From the NCBI GenBank assembly GCA_031267075.1, contig JAIRZU010000012.1, positions 1 through 21,575 on the forward strand: a DNA stretch of 21,575 nucleotides. Reading direction: 5' to 3'. Positions 1 through 7,520 of the stretch are shown here, piece by piece. The notes beneath the pieces are model-generated. The model saw only the letters and a program-made list of their open reading frames with translations. It did not search any database and was not told the DNA's origin. Numbering within the stretch: the first letter of the stretch is position 1; every line of letters begins with the position of its first letter. Source of the DNA: Holosporales bacterium (GTDB lineage Bacteria; Pseudomonadota; Alphaproteobacteria; RUG11792). The translations under genes were made by a program, and so were the position numbers.

Positions 1-469
1 TGATGGACTCTGGGATTGGTTGGGGTCTCGAACGTCCGTGGCCTATAGTTAAACGGCGCTCCGTAGGCACCTCGCTGGTAGGTTGGGGGCGGCGGCTCTT
101 CATACGGCTGGGACGCAGGTGGTGGTGCATGATGGACTCTGGGATTGGTTGGGTTCTCGAACGCCCGTGGCCTATAGTTAAACGACACTCCGTAGACACC
201 TCGCTGGTAGCCTGGGGGCGGCGGCCCTTCATACAGCTGGGGCGCAGGTGGCCCATAGTCAAACGGCGCTCCGTAGGCATCCCACTGGTAGCCTGTGGGC
301 GGCGGCTCTTCATACGGCTGGTACGCAGGTGGTGGTGCATGATGGACTCTGGGATTGGTTGGGGTCTCGAACGTCCGTGGCCTATAGTTAAACGGCGCTC
401 CGTAGGCACCTCGCTGGTAGCCTGGGGGCGGCTGCCCTTCATACGGCTGGGGCGCAGGTGGTGGTGCAT
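1..469 (-). repeat. 129-bp in-frame tandem repeats with one 81-bp truncated unit
   Basis: The motif ggtggtgcatgatgg recurs near 121 and 331, and ggtggtgcat again at 460. The spacings are 129, 210 (129+81) and 129 bp, all multiples of three. The shorter unit (about 250-340) lacks 48 bp, that is 16 residues including the RPRTFETPTNPRVHH part, without breaking the frame. Units are nearly identical at DNA level, with a few substitutions in the middle unit, which suggests recent duplication and contraction. Confidence 0.85.
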
Positions 470-590
470 CGTCACCTAGACGGTGTGACTGGCCTGAGAA
501 TGCATTGCGACTCGGCTGAATGCAGTCTACGCTTGTAGCTACGGATGCCGCTAGCAGCCCAGCTGAGAGTACTTTTACCTTAACGTTCAT
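1..590 (-). CDS. Secreted proline-rich tandem-repeat protein (partial, runs off left edge)
   Basis: Minus-strand reading frame with an ATG at 590 and no stop before the window edge, so 196 residues are visible and the C-terminus is missing. It opens with MNVKVKVLSAGLLAASVATS, which looks like a Sec signal peptide; a Cys follows at residue 23 but SVDC is a poor lipobox. The rest is built from a 43-residue repeat rich in Pro, Tyr, Arg and His (APPPAxQPYE, PPPGYQRGAYGAPFNYRPR, then FETPTNPRVHH). A promoter sits just upstream. An in-frame ATG at 611 would add seven residues, but an AAGGA element ends only one base before it. The antisense strand is also open over 3-479, which I attribute to the repeat composition. 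Function is unknown; a surface or secreted antigen-like protein is an inference. Confidence 0.72.
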   Translation of the reverse strand, partial: MNVKVKVLSAGLLAASVATSVDCIQPSRNAFSGQSHRLGDDAPPPAPQPYEGQPPPGYQRGAYGAPFNYRPRTFETPTNPRVHHAPPPAYQPYEEPPPTGYQWDAYGAPFDYGPPAPQLYEGPPPPGYQRGVYGVSFNYRPRAFENPTNPRVHHAPPPASQPYEEPPPPTYQRGAYGAPFNYRPRTFETPTNPRVH

Positions 591-626
591 GATTGACAGC
601 TTATATTGCATATCCTTGCTGAGAAT

Positions 627-654
627 ATTATAAACAACTTTACAGGTAAGTCAA
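627..654 (-). promoter_or_regulatory. Sigma70-type promoter for the proline-rich repeat gene
   Basis: On the minus strand TTGACT (649-654) is followed after 16 bp by a perfect TATAAT (627-632). The predicted transcript would start near 620, about 30 bases before the ATG at 590. Confidence 0.7.
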
Positions 655-659
655 CACAT

Positions 660-975
660 AATTCACTTTGTGTACATTAGAGCTCCCGAATGATAGATTC
701 GTTTCGCCCTCAGAAGCCTATGAATCACTAATAGTCTACTCCGTCCTAGCTGTCTTCTGTGTTGTGAAGTGTATGCGACACCTGTTCATGCAGCCAGTTG
801 GAGATGAGCACTGTTTCGCATGCCTCAGAAGCAAGGCTGTCGTCGTGCTACAAATGTCACAATTGGCATGCTGATCTTCCTGTACGGAAGCATGTCAAAA
901 CTGTTTGCTACTATTTTGGAGTAGGCCTCCCATAATTATGGTACATGGGCATTGTCCTGAGAGGCAAATTATTTT
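660..975. other. Non-coding stretch between the repeat protein and lipoprotein A
   Basis: I see no convincing gene here. A 68-codon GTG ORF (668-874, plus) has no clear ribosome-binding site or recognisable domain. Two inverted repeats are visible: a weak imperfect one at 866-894, and acatgggc (943-950) with gcccatgt (979-986). From about 976 the sequence matches the upstream region of lipoprotein B. Confidence 0.5.
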
Positions 976-1192
976 TACGCCCATGTGCAAAATAATTTCA
1001 TCCGTTAACTATTTTTTAACCCTTCACATGCTAACCTACTTATAGAATCTTATATCCTCTAAGGGGAGGAAACACATGAAAAACAAACTTGTAACATCAA
1101 CACTCATACTAGGACTAATAGCCTGTGAGGCCTGGAGTTCTAGAGAGAGAGAGAGTGAAACTCCTGTAGTTGAGAGAGGTGGAGGGGTACCT
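976..1192 (+). repeat. Inverted-repeat copy A: shared upstream region, signal peptide and AG tract
   Basis: This stretch matches the reverse complement of 17459-17666 with few differences. The most conserved non-coding core runs from ttaacccttcacatgc (1016) through tatcctc and the ribosome-binding site aggggagga. Identity continues through the signal peptide codons and the AG tract, then fades around gtacctg. The conserved non-coding part must hold the promoter, but I cannot pick a clean -35/-10 pair. Confidence 0.85.
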
Positions 1193-2008
1193 GTACCGGT
1201 TGGAGGTACTGGGATATACCGTGAAGTAGCACGGAACAGGGAAGAGATAACCCAACTCAAAGCGAAGCTCGCTCAGATGGAGAAGCTGCTAGGCTATCCA
1301 GCAGTAGTCCAAGAGCCTGAACCACAAGCTGAGGAAGAGCCCGAAGATGAAGCTGGCGCGCCGGGTGGTAATGCACCAATCGTAGCAGCAACTCCAACCG
1401 TAATACCCGCCACCGGTTTGTATCTCCACATCGAGAATCTACTTTGCCCGTACATAGAGCAGCAGCGGCTGAGATGGGATCTTAAGGAGTGGGCCCTACT
1501 ACCTGATTGGCTAACCGAGCTGATAGCTACGAGACTGCATGGTAAACGCATAACCATCGAGAGGCATGGTCGTGCAATCACTACTCCTTTCGAAAACAAT
1601 GGCAAGTTCAGGTGGTTACTGTATGCCGAGGTTTCCTCCTCCAACAACTTTGACCGCTTAATCGCTGTAAGCAAATCGGATTGGGTGATAGCCTACGCTG
1701 CAGCATATGTACAAGAAGGAACCGGCAACACCTGGGAAGTCGATTCTGCCAAAGCACAGTTTGTACTAGCAGCACATCTGCGAGGAATATCAACAATGCA
1801 AGTAGGAACCGTCGCGGATAGGTGCCATTCCGTAGCGAACAGTGACACCAAGCTCAAAACGCTGCTCGACACCTTTAGCATAATAAAAAACGGATCAGAT
1901 CCAACAACAAACTGCGTAACGGACCTCCCAACCCTATGCATCAACTACAACGATAATCTAGCGATGGGCAGGGCCCTCCTCAAAATCGACGTACTCCCTG
2001 AAGGATAG
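1076..2008 (+). CDS. Lipoprotein A, in-frame (ON) copy of a phase-variable pair
   Basis: A 310-residue protein. The ATG follows aggggagga by five bases. The N-terminus carries a lipoprotein signal peptide ending in the lipobox LIAC (Cys17), so the mature protein should be lipid-anchored. Directly after it, codons 23-27 are an (AG)7 tract encoding RERES. Then come a short heptad-like segment (about 48-73), an acidic Pro/Glu linker (about 79-92) and a C-terminal region with several Cys. No known domain was recognised. The first 30 residues are almost identical to the out-of-frame start of gene B; beyond that only weak resemblance is visible, for example TGLYLHIENLLCP against TGLYVDVSDCPP. Expression is predicted to switch by slippage in the AG tract; here it is in frame. 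It stands alone, with about 270 bp before nrdB. Confidence 0.85.
   Translation: MKNKLVTSTLILGLIACEAWSSRERESETPVVERGGGVPVPVGGTGIYREVARNREEITQLKAKLAQMEKLLGYPAVVQEPEPQAEEEPEDEAGAPGGNAPIVAATPTVIPATGLYLHIENLLCPYIEQQRLRWDLKEWALLPDWLTELIATRLHGKRITIERHGRAITTPFENNGKFRWLLYAEVSSSNNFDRLIAVSKSDWVIAYAAAYVQEGTGNTWEVDSAKAQFVLAAHLRGISTMQVGTVADRCHSVANSDTKLKTLLDTFSIIKNGSDPTTNCVTDLPTLCINYNDNLAMGRALLKIDVLPEG
1142..1155 (+). repeat. (AG)7 dinucleotide tract in coding sequence
   Basis: Seven AG units follow ttct, within codons 23-27 of lipoprotein A. With seven units the signal peptide and body are in one frame. The matching tract in gene B has six units and is out of frame. Confidence 0.9.
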
Positions 2009-2181
2009 ACATACTCCCCCCCACCCAACGCCTCCTCCTCGGTGGTGCTCGTGCGGGAGGTGCTGGCTGGCTTATCCAGCGCATTAATCAGACCTGGGTG
2101 CGAGATAATCTTCATGCAAGGATGCTGTGGTGGTATAATCCAGACCGTAAAGAGAGACTTGTTGAAGCAGGGGTTTCGTGA
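2002..2181 (+). pseudogene. Possible coding remnant downstream of lipoprotein A
   Basis: A reading frame one base off lipoprotein A is open from just after a TGA at 1999 to a TGA ending at 2181. It reads protein-like near its end (WVRDNLHARMLWWYNPDRKE then RLVEAGVS) but has no ATG or ribosome-binding site and no family I recognise. It could be the broken 3' end of a longer gene or of an older form of gene A, or chance. Confidence 0.25.
2131..2139 (+). promoter_or_regulatory. Extended -10 promoter candidate upstream of nrdB
   Basis: The sequence tggtataat is a perfect TGnTATAAT extended -10 element about 140 bases before the nrdB start. A weak TTCATG lies 17 bases upstream of the -10. It would drive nrdBA and perhaps truA-prs. 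It lies inside the possible coding remnant. Confidence 0.45.
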
Positions 2182-2279
2182 CGATTTTTGAGGCTCAGAT
2201 GCTGTATGGTAATAACACGAGCCTGGTCCCTATCCCCGGTAATATGATTCATGCCTAAAATCACATTGAGAGTAATAAA

Positions 2280-3398
2280 ATGTCCAGACGCTACGAGACC
2301 TTCTCAAGAGTAAGGAACGACCAGCTGAAGGAGCCAATGTTTCTAGGGCAGCCTGTGAACGTGGCCAGATATGATCAGCAGAAGTACAGTGTGTTTGAGA
2401 AATTAATAGAGAAGCAGCTGTCATATTTCTGGAGGCCGGAAGAGGTCAATGTCACATTGGATGGCATCCAATATAAACAATTATCAGAGCATGAGAGGCA
2501 TATTTTCCTGAGCAATTTGAAGTATCAAACATTGATGGATAGCATTCAAGGTCGCTCTCCAAACGTCGTTTTTCTGCCGATTGTTTCTTTGCCAGAATTA
2601 GAAACCTGGGTGGAGACTTGGTCATTCAGTGAAACAGTTCATAGCCGCAGTTATACCCACATCATAAGGGCTATCGAGCTTCAGCCTGATCTGATCTTCA
2701 ATGATATCGTTGCACATGAAGAGATAAGCAAGAGGGCCGAATCCATTTCCTATTACTATGATCAGCTGCATGCCCAGAATGTACTAATGGATGCAGCTAG
2801 CCGATTTCAAAATGTCAGTTACAATGAAACGGATCATATGGAAGCCATCTACATGGCTCTTCACGCGGTACATGCTCTGGAGGCGATAAGGTTTTTCGTG
2901 TCCTTTGCCTGTTCATTCGCATTTGCGGAACGAGAGCTCATGGAAGGAAATGCCAAGATTATCAAACTCATAGCGCGAGATGAAATGCTTCATCTGGTTG
3001 GAACTCAGAGGATGCTTCTCAATATCGCTAATGGATCGGAGGGGAAGGAATGGGCTACCATCGCTGTGAAATGTCGTCCGTTAGCAGAAGAGGTATTTTT
3101 AGACGTCATCCAGCAGGAAGTAGCTTGGACAAAATACCTGTTTAGAGATGGATCAATGCTGGGATTAAATGAAAAAATTCTAACTGACTATGTTCACTAT
3201 CTAGCTGGGATCCGTATGCATGACGTTGGGCTTAGCTGTCCATTCTCCGTGAAAAGCAATCCTATCCCGTGGATCCAAACATGGCTGAGCTCGGATGATG
3301 TGCAGGTAGCACCCCAGGAAGTGGAGATGAGTTCCTACCTTACTAATCAGGTAAACGTTGAAATGGATCCGGCTTCCCTTGGCGAGATAGATATATAA
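2280..3398 (+). CDS. nrdB: Class Ia ribonucleoside-diphosphate reductase, beta (radical) subunit
   Basis: A 372-residue NrdB that carries the diiron-tyrosyl radical cofactor which starts deoxyribonucleotide synthesis in NrdA. All radical-centre residues are present: iron ligands Asp87 (in MDSIQG), Glu118 and His121 (ETVHSRSY), Glu201 (LEAIRF), Glu235 and His238 (RDEMLHL), and the radical Tyr125 (SRSYTHII). N-terminal NDQLKEPMF and C-terminal region NPIPWIQTWLSSDDVQVAPQ are nearly those of E. coli NrdB, and the length fits. The middle (about 163-195) is the main divergent part. GAGAG lies about 8 bases before the ATG. It is followed after 15 bases by nrdA, so the two subunits are co-transcribed. 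The close likeness to the enterobacterial form may reflect horizontal acquisition; this is an inference. Confidence 0.97.
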   Translation: MSRRYETFSRVRNDQLKEPMFLGQPVNVARYDQQKYSVFEKLIEKQLSYFWRPEEVNVTLDGIQYKQLSEHERHIFLSNLKYQTLMDSIQGRSPNVVFLPIVSLPELETWVETWSFSETVHSRSYTHIIRAIELQPDLIFNDIVAHEEISKRAESISYYYDQLHAQNVLMDAASRFQNVSYNETDHMEAIYMALHAVHALEAIRFFVSFACSFAFAERELMEGNAKIIKLIARDEMLHLVGTQRMLLNIANGSEGKEWATIAVKCRPLAEEVFLDVIQQEVAWTKYLFRDGSMLGLNEKILTDYVHYLAGIRMHDVGLSCPFSVKSNPIPWIQTWLSSDDVQVAPQEVEMSSYLTNQVNVEMDPASLGEIDI

Positions 3399-3413
3399 AT
3401 TGAGGTAAAAATT

Positions 3414-5693
3414 ATGTCCATTATGGTTGTGAAAAGGAACGGCAACCGCGTTCCATATAACGAGGAATGCATTCATAAAATCGTTGAGCACTCGTGTGCT
3501 GGCATAGAGAATGTATCCCTATCCGACATTGTTATTCACGTCGGAGTTCAAGCTTATGACGGAATCACAACATCTGAAATCCAGGACATCATCATAAAGT
3601 CCGCAGCTGACAAAATTTCGGAACAGACCCCAAACTACCAATATGTTGCAGCTAACCTTAACATCTTTAAACTTCGTAAGATGGCGTATGGCCAGTGGAC
3701 TCCGCCAACCCTATACGATCACATAAAGCGTATGTGCGATGAGAATTGGTACGACATAACCTTGCTGCAGAAATACTCCCGAGAGGAGCTTGACGATTTT
3801 GATAAGTTCATAGATCATAGCCTGGATTTGAAATTTTCATATGCCGCCACTAAGCAACTGGAAGGGAAGTACCTGGTAAAAAATAGAACAACCGGCCAGA
3901 TTCTGGAAAGCCCGCAAATGGCTTACATGTGCATCTGCTTGGCGATCTTTCAAGATTTCTCTTCTAACAAATCTGAGAGGGCGGCTGTCATCAAGGAGTT
4001 TTATCATCACTTATCAGAACAAAACATTTCGCTTCCAACTCCTATAATGGCTGGAGTCCGTACACCGTTACGTCAGTTCAGCTCCTGCGTGCTGCTTGAA
4101 TGTGGAGATTCCTTGGACAGCATTGCGGCTACAGGAACTGCCATTATAAGTTACGTTTCCAGAATGGCTGGGATAGGTATAAATGCCGGACAGATAAGAG
4201 CTAAAGGTTCACCCGTTAGAAATGGTGCCGTTCATCATACCGGGATTACGCCATTTTTGAAGTTTTTCCAATCGGCGGTTCAGTGCTGTTCTGCCGGAGG
4301 AATAAGGAATGGGGCAGCCACGGTTTACTGTCCTCTTTGGCATGTTGAAATTGAGAGTGTGTTGGTTCTGAAAAACAATCGAGGGACAGAGGAGAATCGC
4401 GCACGGCACATGGATTATGCGATACAGATAAACGGCTTTCTATACAGGAGACTGCAAGCTGGGCAGGATGTGACTTTGTTTTCTCCACACGAGGTTACGG
4501 ACATGTACCAGTCCTTCTTCAGCGATCAAGAAAAGTTCGCTGAGCTGTACGAAAAATATGAAGCCGATGAATTCATAAGATTTAAGAGGAAAGTAAAATC
4601 CTCAGAGCTCTTCTCCCTCTTGATGAAGGAGCGGTCCAGCACCGGCCGGGTGTACATAATGAATGTAGATCACTGCAATACCCATTCGTCATTTTTGGAA
4701 AAAATTGCCCCTATCAAACAATCCAATTTGTGTGCCGAGGTAACGTTACCAACGCAGCCTCTCAGCAGTACTGATAAAGAAGCAGGAGAAATTTCAATCT
4801 GCATTCTAGCTGCAATTAATGTTGGGAAGATCGGATTGGATCGAGAGCAAATGCGCCGGTGTACTAGGTTGCTTGTGTATGCTCTAGATGCCTTGATCGA
4901 TCATCAGACTTATCCAGTTCGCGAAGCAGAGCAGAGCACAAAAAAGAGGAGAGCCCTCGGTATAGGGATCATAAATTTTGCGAACTTTTTAGCGAGGCAC
5001 AGCCTCAAAATGTCTTCTGCTGAAAGCTTCAAAACGACACATGAGCTGTTCGAAATGCTCCAGTACTACTGCATCGATGCCTCTGTCGAACTCGCGAAAC
5101 TCAAAGGCCCCTGTGAGCAATTTAATGAGACAAAATACTCCAAAGGGATCTTGCCTATTGATACATACTACAAAAAAGGTGTGGATAAAATTATCAGCCC
5201 GGATTCTTTGAAAATGGATTGGGAAGCCTTGCGAGTGAGGGTTCTAAAATATGGTATGAGAAACAGCACGCTTACGGCGATTATGCCGTCTGAAACTTCC
5301 TCGCAGGTGAGCAATTCAACAAACGGAATTGAACCACCAAGGGCATTAATTTCGGTTAAGCAAAGCAGGGATGGCGTTCTTAAGCAAGTGGTTCCGGATA
5401 TCGAAACCATAGGCCCAAACTACGAATTGCTGTGGGATATAAAAGACAATTTCGGATATCTGACCAACGTTAGCATCATGCAAAAATTCGTGGATCAATC
5501 GATCTCTGCCAACACAAACTATGATCCTACAAAATTCCCAGATGGGAAAATTTCAATGCAAACCATGCTGAAGGATTTGCTGTATGCATACTCTGTGGGT
5601 GTCAAGACTCTGTACTACCACAACACCAGAGACAGCGCATCGGAAAGACAGGTGATTAGTGATACCTGCCACAGCGGAGCATGTAAAATCTAG
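3414..5693 (+). CDS. nrdA: Class Ia ribonucleoside-diphosphate reductase, alpha (catalytic) subunit
   Basis: A 759-residue NrdA, which reduces ribonucleoside diphosphates to deoxyribonucleotides. An N-terminal ATP-cone allosteric domain (about 5-90, VVKRNGNRVPYN) precedes the barrel. Catalytic residues are complete: Cys225 (FSSCVLLEC), Asn438/Cys440/Glu442 (SNLCAEV), Cys463 (ISICILAA), the radical-relay pair Tyr734-Tyr735 (TLYYHNTRD) and the C-terminal shuttle Cys752/Cys757 (CHSGACKI). Length matches E. coli NrdA (761). The ATG is preceded by TGAGG with 8 bases spacing, in the 15-base gap after nrdB. Both subunits being complete argues the cell makes its own dNTPs from NDPs. Confidence 0.97.
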   Translation: MSIMVVKRNGNRVPYNEECIHKIVEHSCAGIENVSLSDIVIHVGVQAYDGITTSEIQDIIIKSAADKISEQTPNYQYVAANLNIFKLRKMAYGQWTPPTLYDHIKRMCDENWYDITLLQKYSREELDDFDKFIDHSLDLKFSYAATKQLEGKYLVKNRTTGQILESPQMAYMCICLAIFQDFSSNKSERAAVIKEFYHHLSEQNISLPTPIMAGVRTPLRQFSSCVLLECGDSLDSIAATGTAIISYVSRMAGIGINAGQIRAKGSPVRNGAVHHTGITPFLKFFQSAVQCCSAGGIRNGAATVYCPLWHVEIESVLVLKNNRGTEENRARHMDYAIQINGFLYRRLQAGQDVTLFSPHEVTDMYQSFFSDQEKFAELYEKYEADEFIRFKRKVKSSELFSLLMKERSSTGRVYIMNVDHCNTHSSFLEKIAPIKQSNLCAEVTLPTQPLSSTDKEAGEISICILAAINVGKIGLDREQMRRCTRLLVYALDALIDHQTYPVREAEQSTKKRRALGIGIINFANFLARHSLKMSSAESFKTTHELFEMLQYYCIDASVELAKLKGPCEQFNETKYSKGILPIDTYYKKGVDKIISPDSLKMDWEALRVRVLKYGMRNSTLTAIMPSETSSQVSNSTNGIEPPRALISVKQSRDGVLKQVVPDIETIGPNYELLWDIKDNFGYLTNVSIMQKFVDQSISANTNYDPTKFPDGKISMQTMLKDLLYAYSVGVKTLYYHNTRDSASERQVISDTCHSGACKI

Positions 5694-5706
5694 CGAAGGA
5701 AAATAT

Positions 5707-5817
5707 ATGAGGAGCCTTACTGCTTCCAAAAAGGCTAGTGATCTTGCTCGCTTCTTCAGCACTGTGAAGCTGAGGAATTTAGCGATATCAAAAAGTAGCA
5801 TTTTCATTTACATTTAG
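5707..5817 (+). CDS. Possible 36-codon small ORF between nrdA and truA
   Basis: The ATG at 5707 follows GAAGGA by six bases, a good ribosome-binding site, and starts just 13 bases after the nrdA stop. It reads MRSLTASKKASDLARFFSTV and continues to a hydrophobic end (IFIYI), with the stop at 5815-5817. It is basic, with Lys and Arg spread through the chain. No family is recognised. It could be a leader peptide, a small protein of the operon, or chance in a 134-base gap. Confidence 0.35.
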   Translation: MRSLTASKKASDLARFFSTVKLRNLAISKSSIFIYI

Positions 5818-5827
5818 TGAGGTTGAT

Positions 5828-6622
5828 GTGCAAAAGCTCCGTATTGTAAGTAGCAATCATATGAGGATCAAGCTCACCGTTGAATATGATGGTATGCAGT
5901 TTTATGGGTGGCAAAAACAGAATGATAGAATCTCAGTACAGGAGACGGTAGAGCATGCTATATCAAGGCTTTTCAACGGCGCTGAAAGCGTGGAGCTATA
6001 TGGTGCGGGACGGACAGATACAGGAGTACACGCGACTGGCCAGGTTGCCCATTTCGATATACCCAACGGTGAGCTTGCCGAGAAATGGAGAGCTAACATA
6101 TGGAAGCTGCACATCGGAATAAACAGCTACCTCATAGATTCTGGTGCCGTAATCACATCTGCAGAAATCGCACCTGATGGATTCCATGCTAGGGCATCAG
6201 CTATCATGCGCCACTATGAGTACATCATTCTCAACCGCAATATCAAATCCGTAATTCATGCTAACAGAATGTGGCATATCGTACGGCGGCTCGATGATGT
6301 AGCAATGAATGAAGCGGCAAAGCTGTTCATCGGTACACATAACCTCAATGCATTTAGATCTGCACACTGCTCTGCTGCTAATCCCGTTAGGACGATATCA
6401 TCTGTAGAAGTACGTCGGGATGGAGACAGAGTAATCATACAAGTAGCAGCAAGGTCATTTCTACATAATCAGGTAAGGATCATGGTAGGTACTCTCGTGC
6501 AGATCGGACTAGGAATCAAGCGAGTAGACCACATCCAGCAGCTACTTGAATCAATGGATAGGACGGCTGCAGGACCTACCGCCCCTCCTTATGGCCTGTA
6601 TCTAACTAAGGTGGAATATTGA
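5828..6622 (+). CDS. truA: tRNA pseudouridine(38-40) synthase
   Basis: A 264-residue TruA, which isomerises uridines 38-40 in the tRNA anticodon stem. It has the N-terminal LTVEYDGMQFYGWQKQ and the catalytic motif GAGRTDTGVHATGQVAHFD with the nucleophile Asp64. The C-terminal RSFLHNQVRIMVGTLVQIG block also fits the family. I use the GTG at 5828 because GAGG lies five bases before it. The ATG at 5861 would give an N-terminus closer to the family norm but has no clear ribosome-binding site. The stop overlaps the start of prs by four bases, so the two are translationally coupled. Confidence 0.93.
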   Translation: MQKLRIVSSNHMRIKLTVEYDGMQFYGWQKQNDRISVQETVEHAISRLFNGAESVELYGAGRTDTGVHATGQVAHFDIPNGELAEKWRANIWKLHIGINSYLIDSGAVITSAEIAPDGFHARASAIMRHYEYIILNRNIKSVIHANRMWHIVRRLDDVAMNEAAKLFIGTHNLNAFRSAHCSAANPVRTISSVEVRRDGDRVIIQVAARSFLHNQVRIMVGTLVQIGLGIKRVDHIQQLLESMDRTAAGPTAPPYGLYLTKVEY

Positions 6623-7437
6623 AGTACGATACGATCATAGTACATGAAAGAACCAATGCATCACTCGCGCAGAGAGTCGCCAAGCACTTGGGAGTTGAGG
6701 CTCTTGAGGTTGGCATTGCAGATTTCCCAAATGGCGAATTCAACGTTGGTGAGATATGCATAGAGGCAGACCGCGCAATTGTCATATTCCCAAAAATCGA
6801 TGATATCAACAAGCAGCTTGTGCAGTTCATGCTTATGTGCGGCTTATGCGAAAACTGCAAGAAGATCGATGCTGTGATTCCCTACATCCCATATTCAAGA
6901 CAAAATAGTTCAACCATACACGAAACGATTTTCAAAACCTTCAACGCTCTTGGGGTGAGTAGAATCATCACAGTCGATATCCATAACGATTCGATCTTAC
7001 GGGATCACAATATCATCAACATACTACCGCATGAGATTTTTGGTAAAGTAGTTGAGGTGGTGGAAGATGTGGTAATCATCGCTCCAGATCTCGGGGCGAT
7101 TCCCAGGGCAGCTCAGTTCGCAGAACATCTCAAGGCACCACTCGTAACAATCGATAAAAACTCTGAAATGATGAGCAACACATCATCGATAGCCGAACGA
7201 CACTGCATAATAGTGGACGACATAATCGATAGCGGCAGGACGATCAACAATGCTATTAGCAAACTCAGAAGTTACAACCCAAGAGCCATATCAGCCTGCA
7301 TAACACATGCATTTCCATCTCAAAAACGGAAGCTTATCGGCTTGGACAAATTGTACACTTCGGAAAGTTTTGATACACAAGAACTAAATTCAACGATTCC
7401 CTACGATCACGCACTCGCTACTGCACTAGAAGACTAA
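6619..7437 (+). CDS. prs: Divergent ribose-phosphate pyrophosphokinase (PRPP synthetase)
   Basis: A 272-residue Prs-family protein; the usual enzyme (about 315) makes PRPP from ribose-5-phosphate and ATP. It starts at TTG inside the truA stop (TTGA overlap), with AGGTGG upstream. Visible family marks are DFPNGEF (about 35-41), YIPYSRQ (89-95), TVDIHND (118-124) and the PRPP-binding loop IIVDDIIDSGRTI (197-209). It is about 40 residues short. The segment after YSRQ lacks the usual basic RxPISAK-type stretch. The catalytic flexible-loop KRR triplet reads Lys180-Asn-Ser, so the conserved arginine is gone. It may be a slow or altered synthetase, or a regulatory homologue; family membership is clear, activity is not. 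Confidence 0.85.
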   Translation: MKYDTIIVHERTNASLAQRVAKHLGVEALEVGIADFPNGEFNVGEICIEADRAIVIFPKIDDINKQLVQFMLMCGLCENCKKIDAVIPYIPYSRQNSSTIHETIFKTFNALGVSRIITVDIHNDSILRDHNIINILPHEIFGKVVEVVEDVVIIAPDLGAIPRAAQFAEHLKAPLVTIDKNSEMMSNTSSIAERHCIIVDDIIDSGRTINNAISKLRSYNPRAISACITHAFPSQKRKLIGLDKLYTSESFDTQELNSTIPYDHALATALED

Positions 7438-7454
7438 AACTACACGAAACACAC

Positions 7455-7487
7455 ATGTGCGGACCGAGCAAAACCCGGTCCGCATAT
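7455..7487. terminator. Hairpin between prs and the converging beta-barrel gene
   Basis: A 12-bp stem (atgtgcggaccg with cggtccgcatat, one G-U pair) with a 9-base loop lies in the convergent gap. There is no run of T on either side, so it is not a classical intrinsic terminator; it may protect or end transcripts from both sides. Confidence 0.5.
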
Positions 7488-7520
7488 CATCAAAGAGCGA
7501 CAAAACCACTCAGACTTACA

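Noticed and set aside
1..469. CRISPR array
   Set aside because: The repeats are contiguous, coding and in frame, with no spacers.
3..479. Plus-strand 158-codon ORF over the repeats
   Set aside because: It is antisense to a frame with a signal peptide, promoter and sensible Pro-rich repeats on the minus strand; its openness follows from the repeat composition.
668..874. 68-codon ORF in the left intergenic region
   Set aside because: GTG start, no ribosome-binding site, no domain or signal peptide that I can support.
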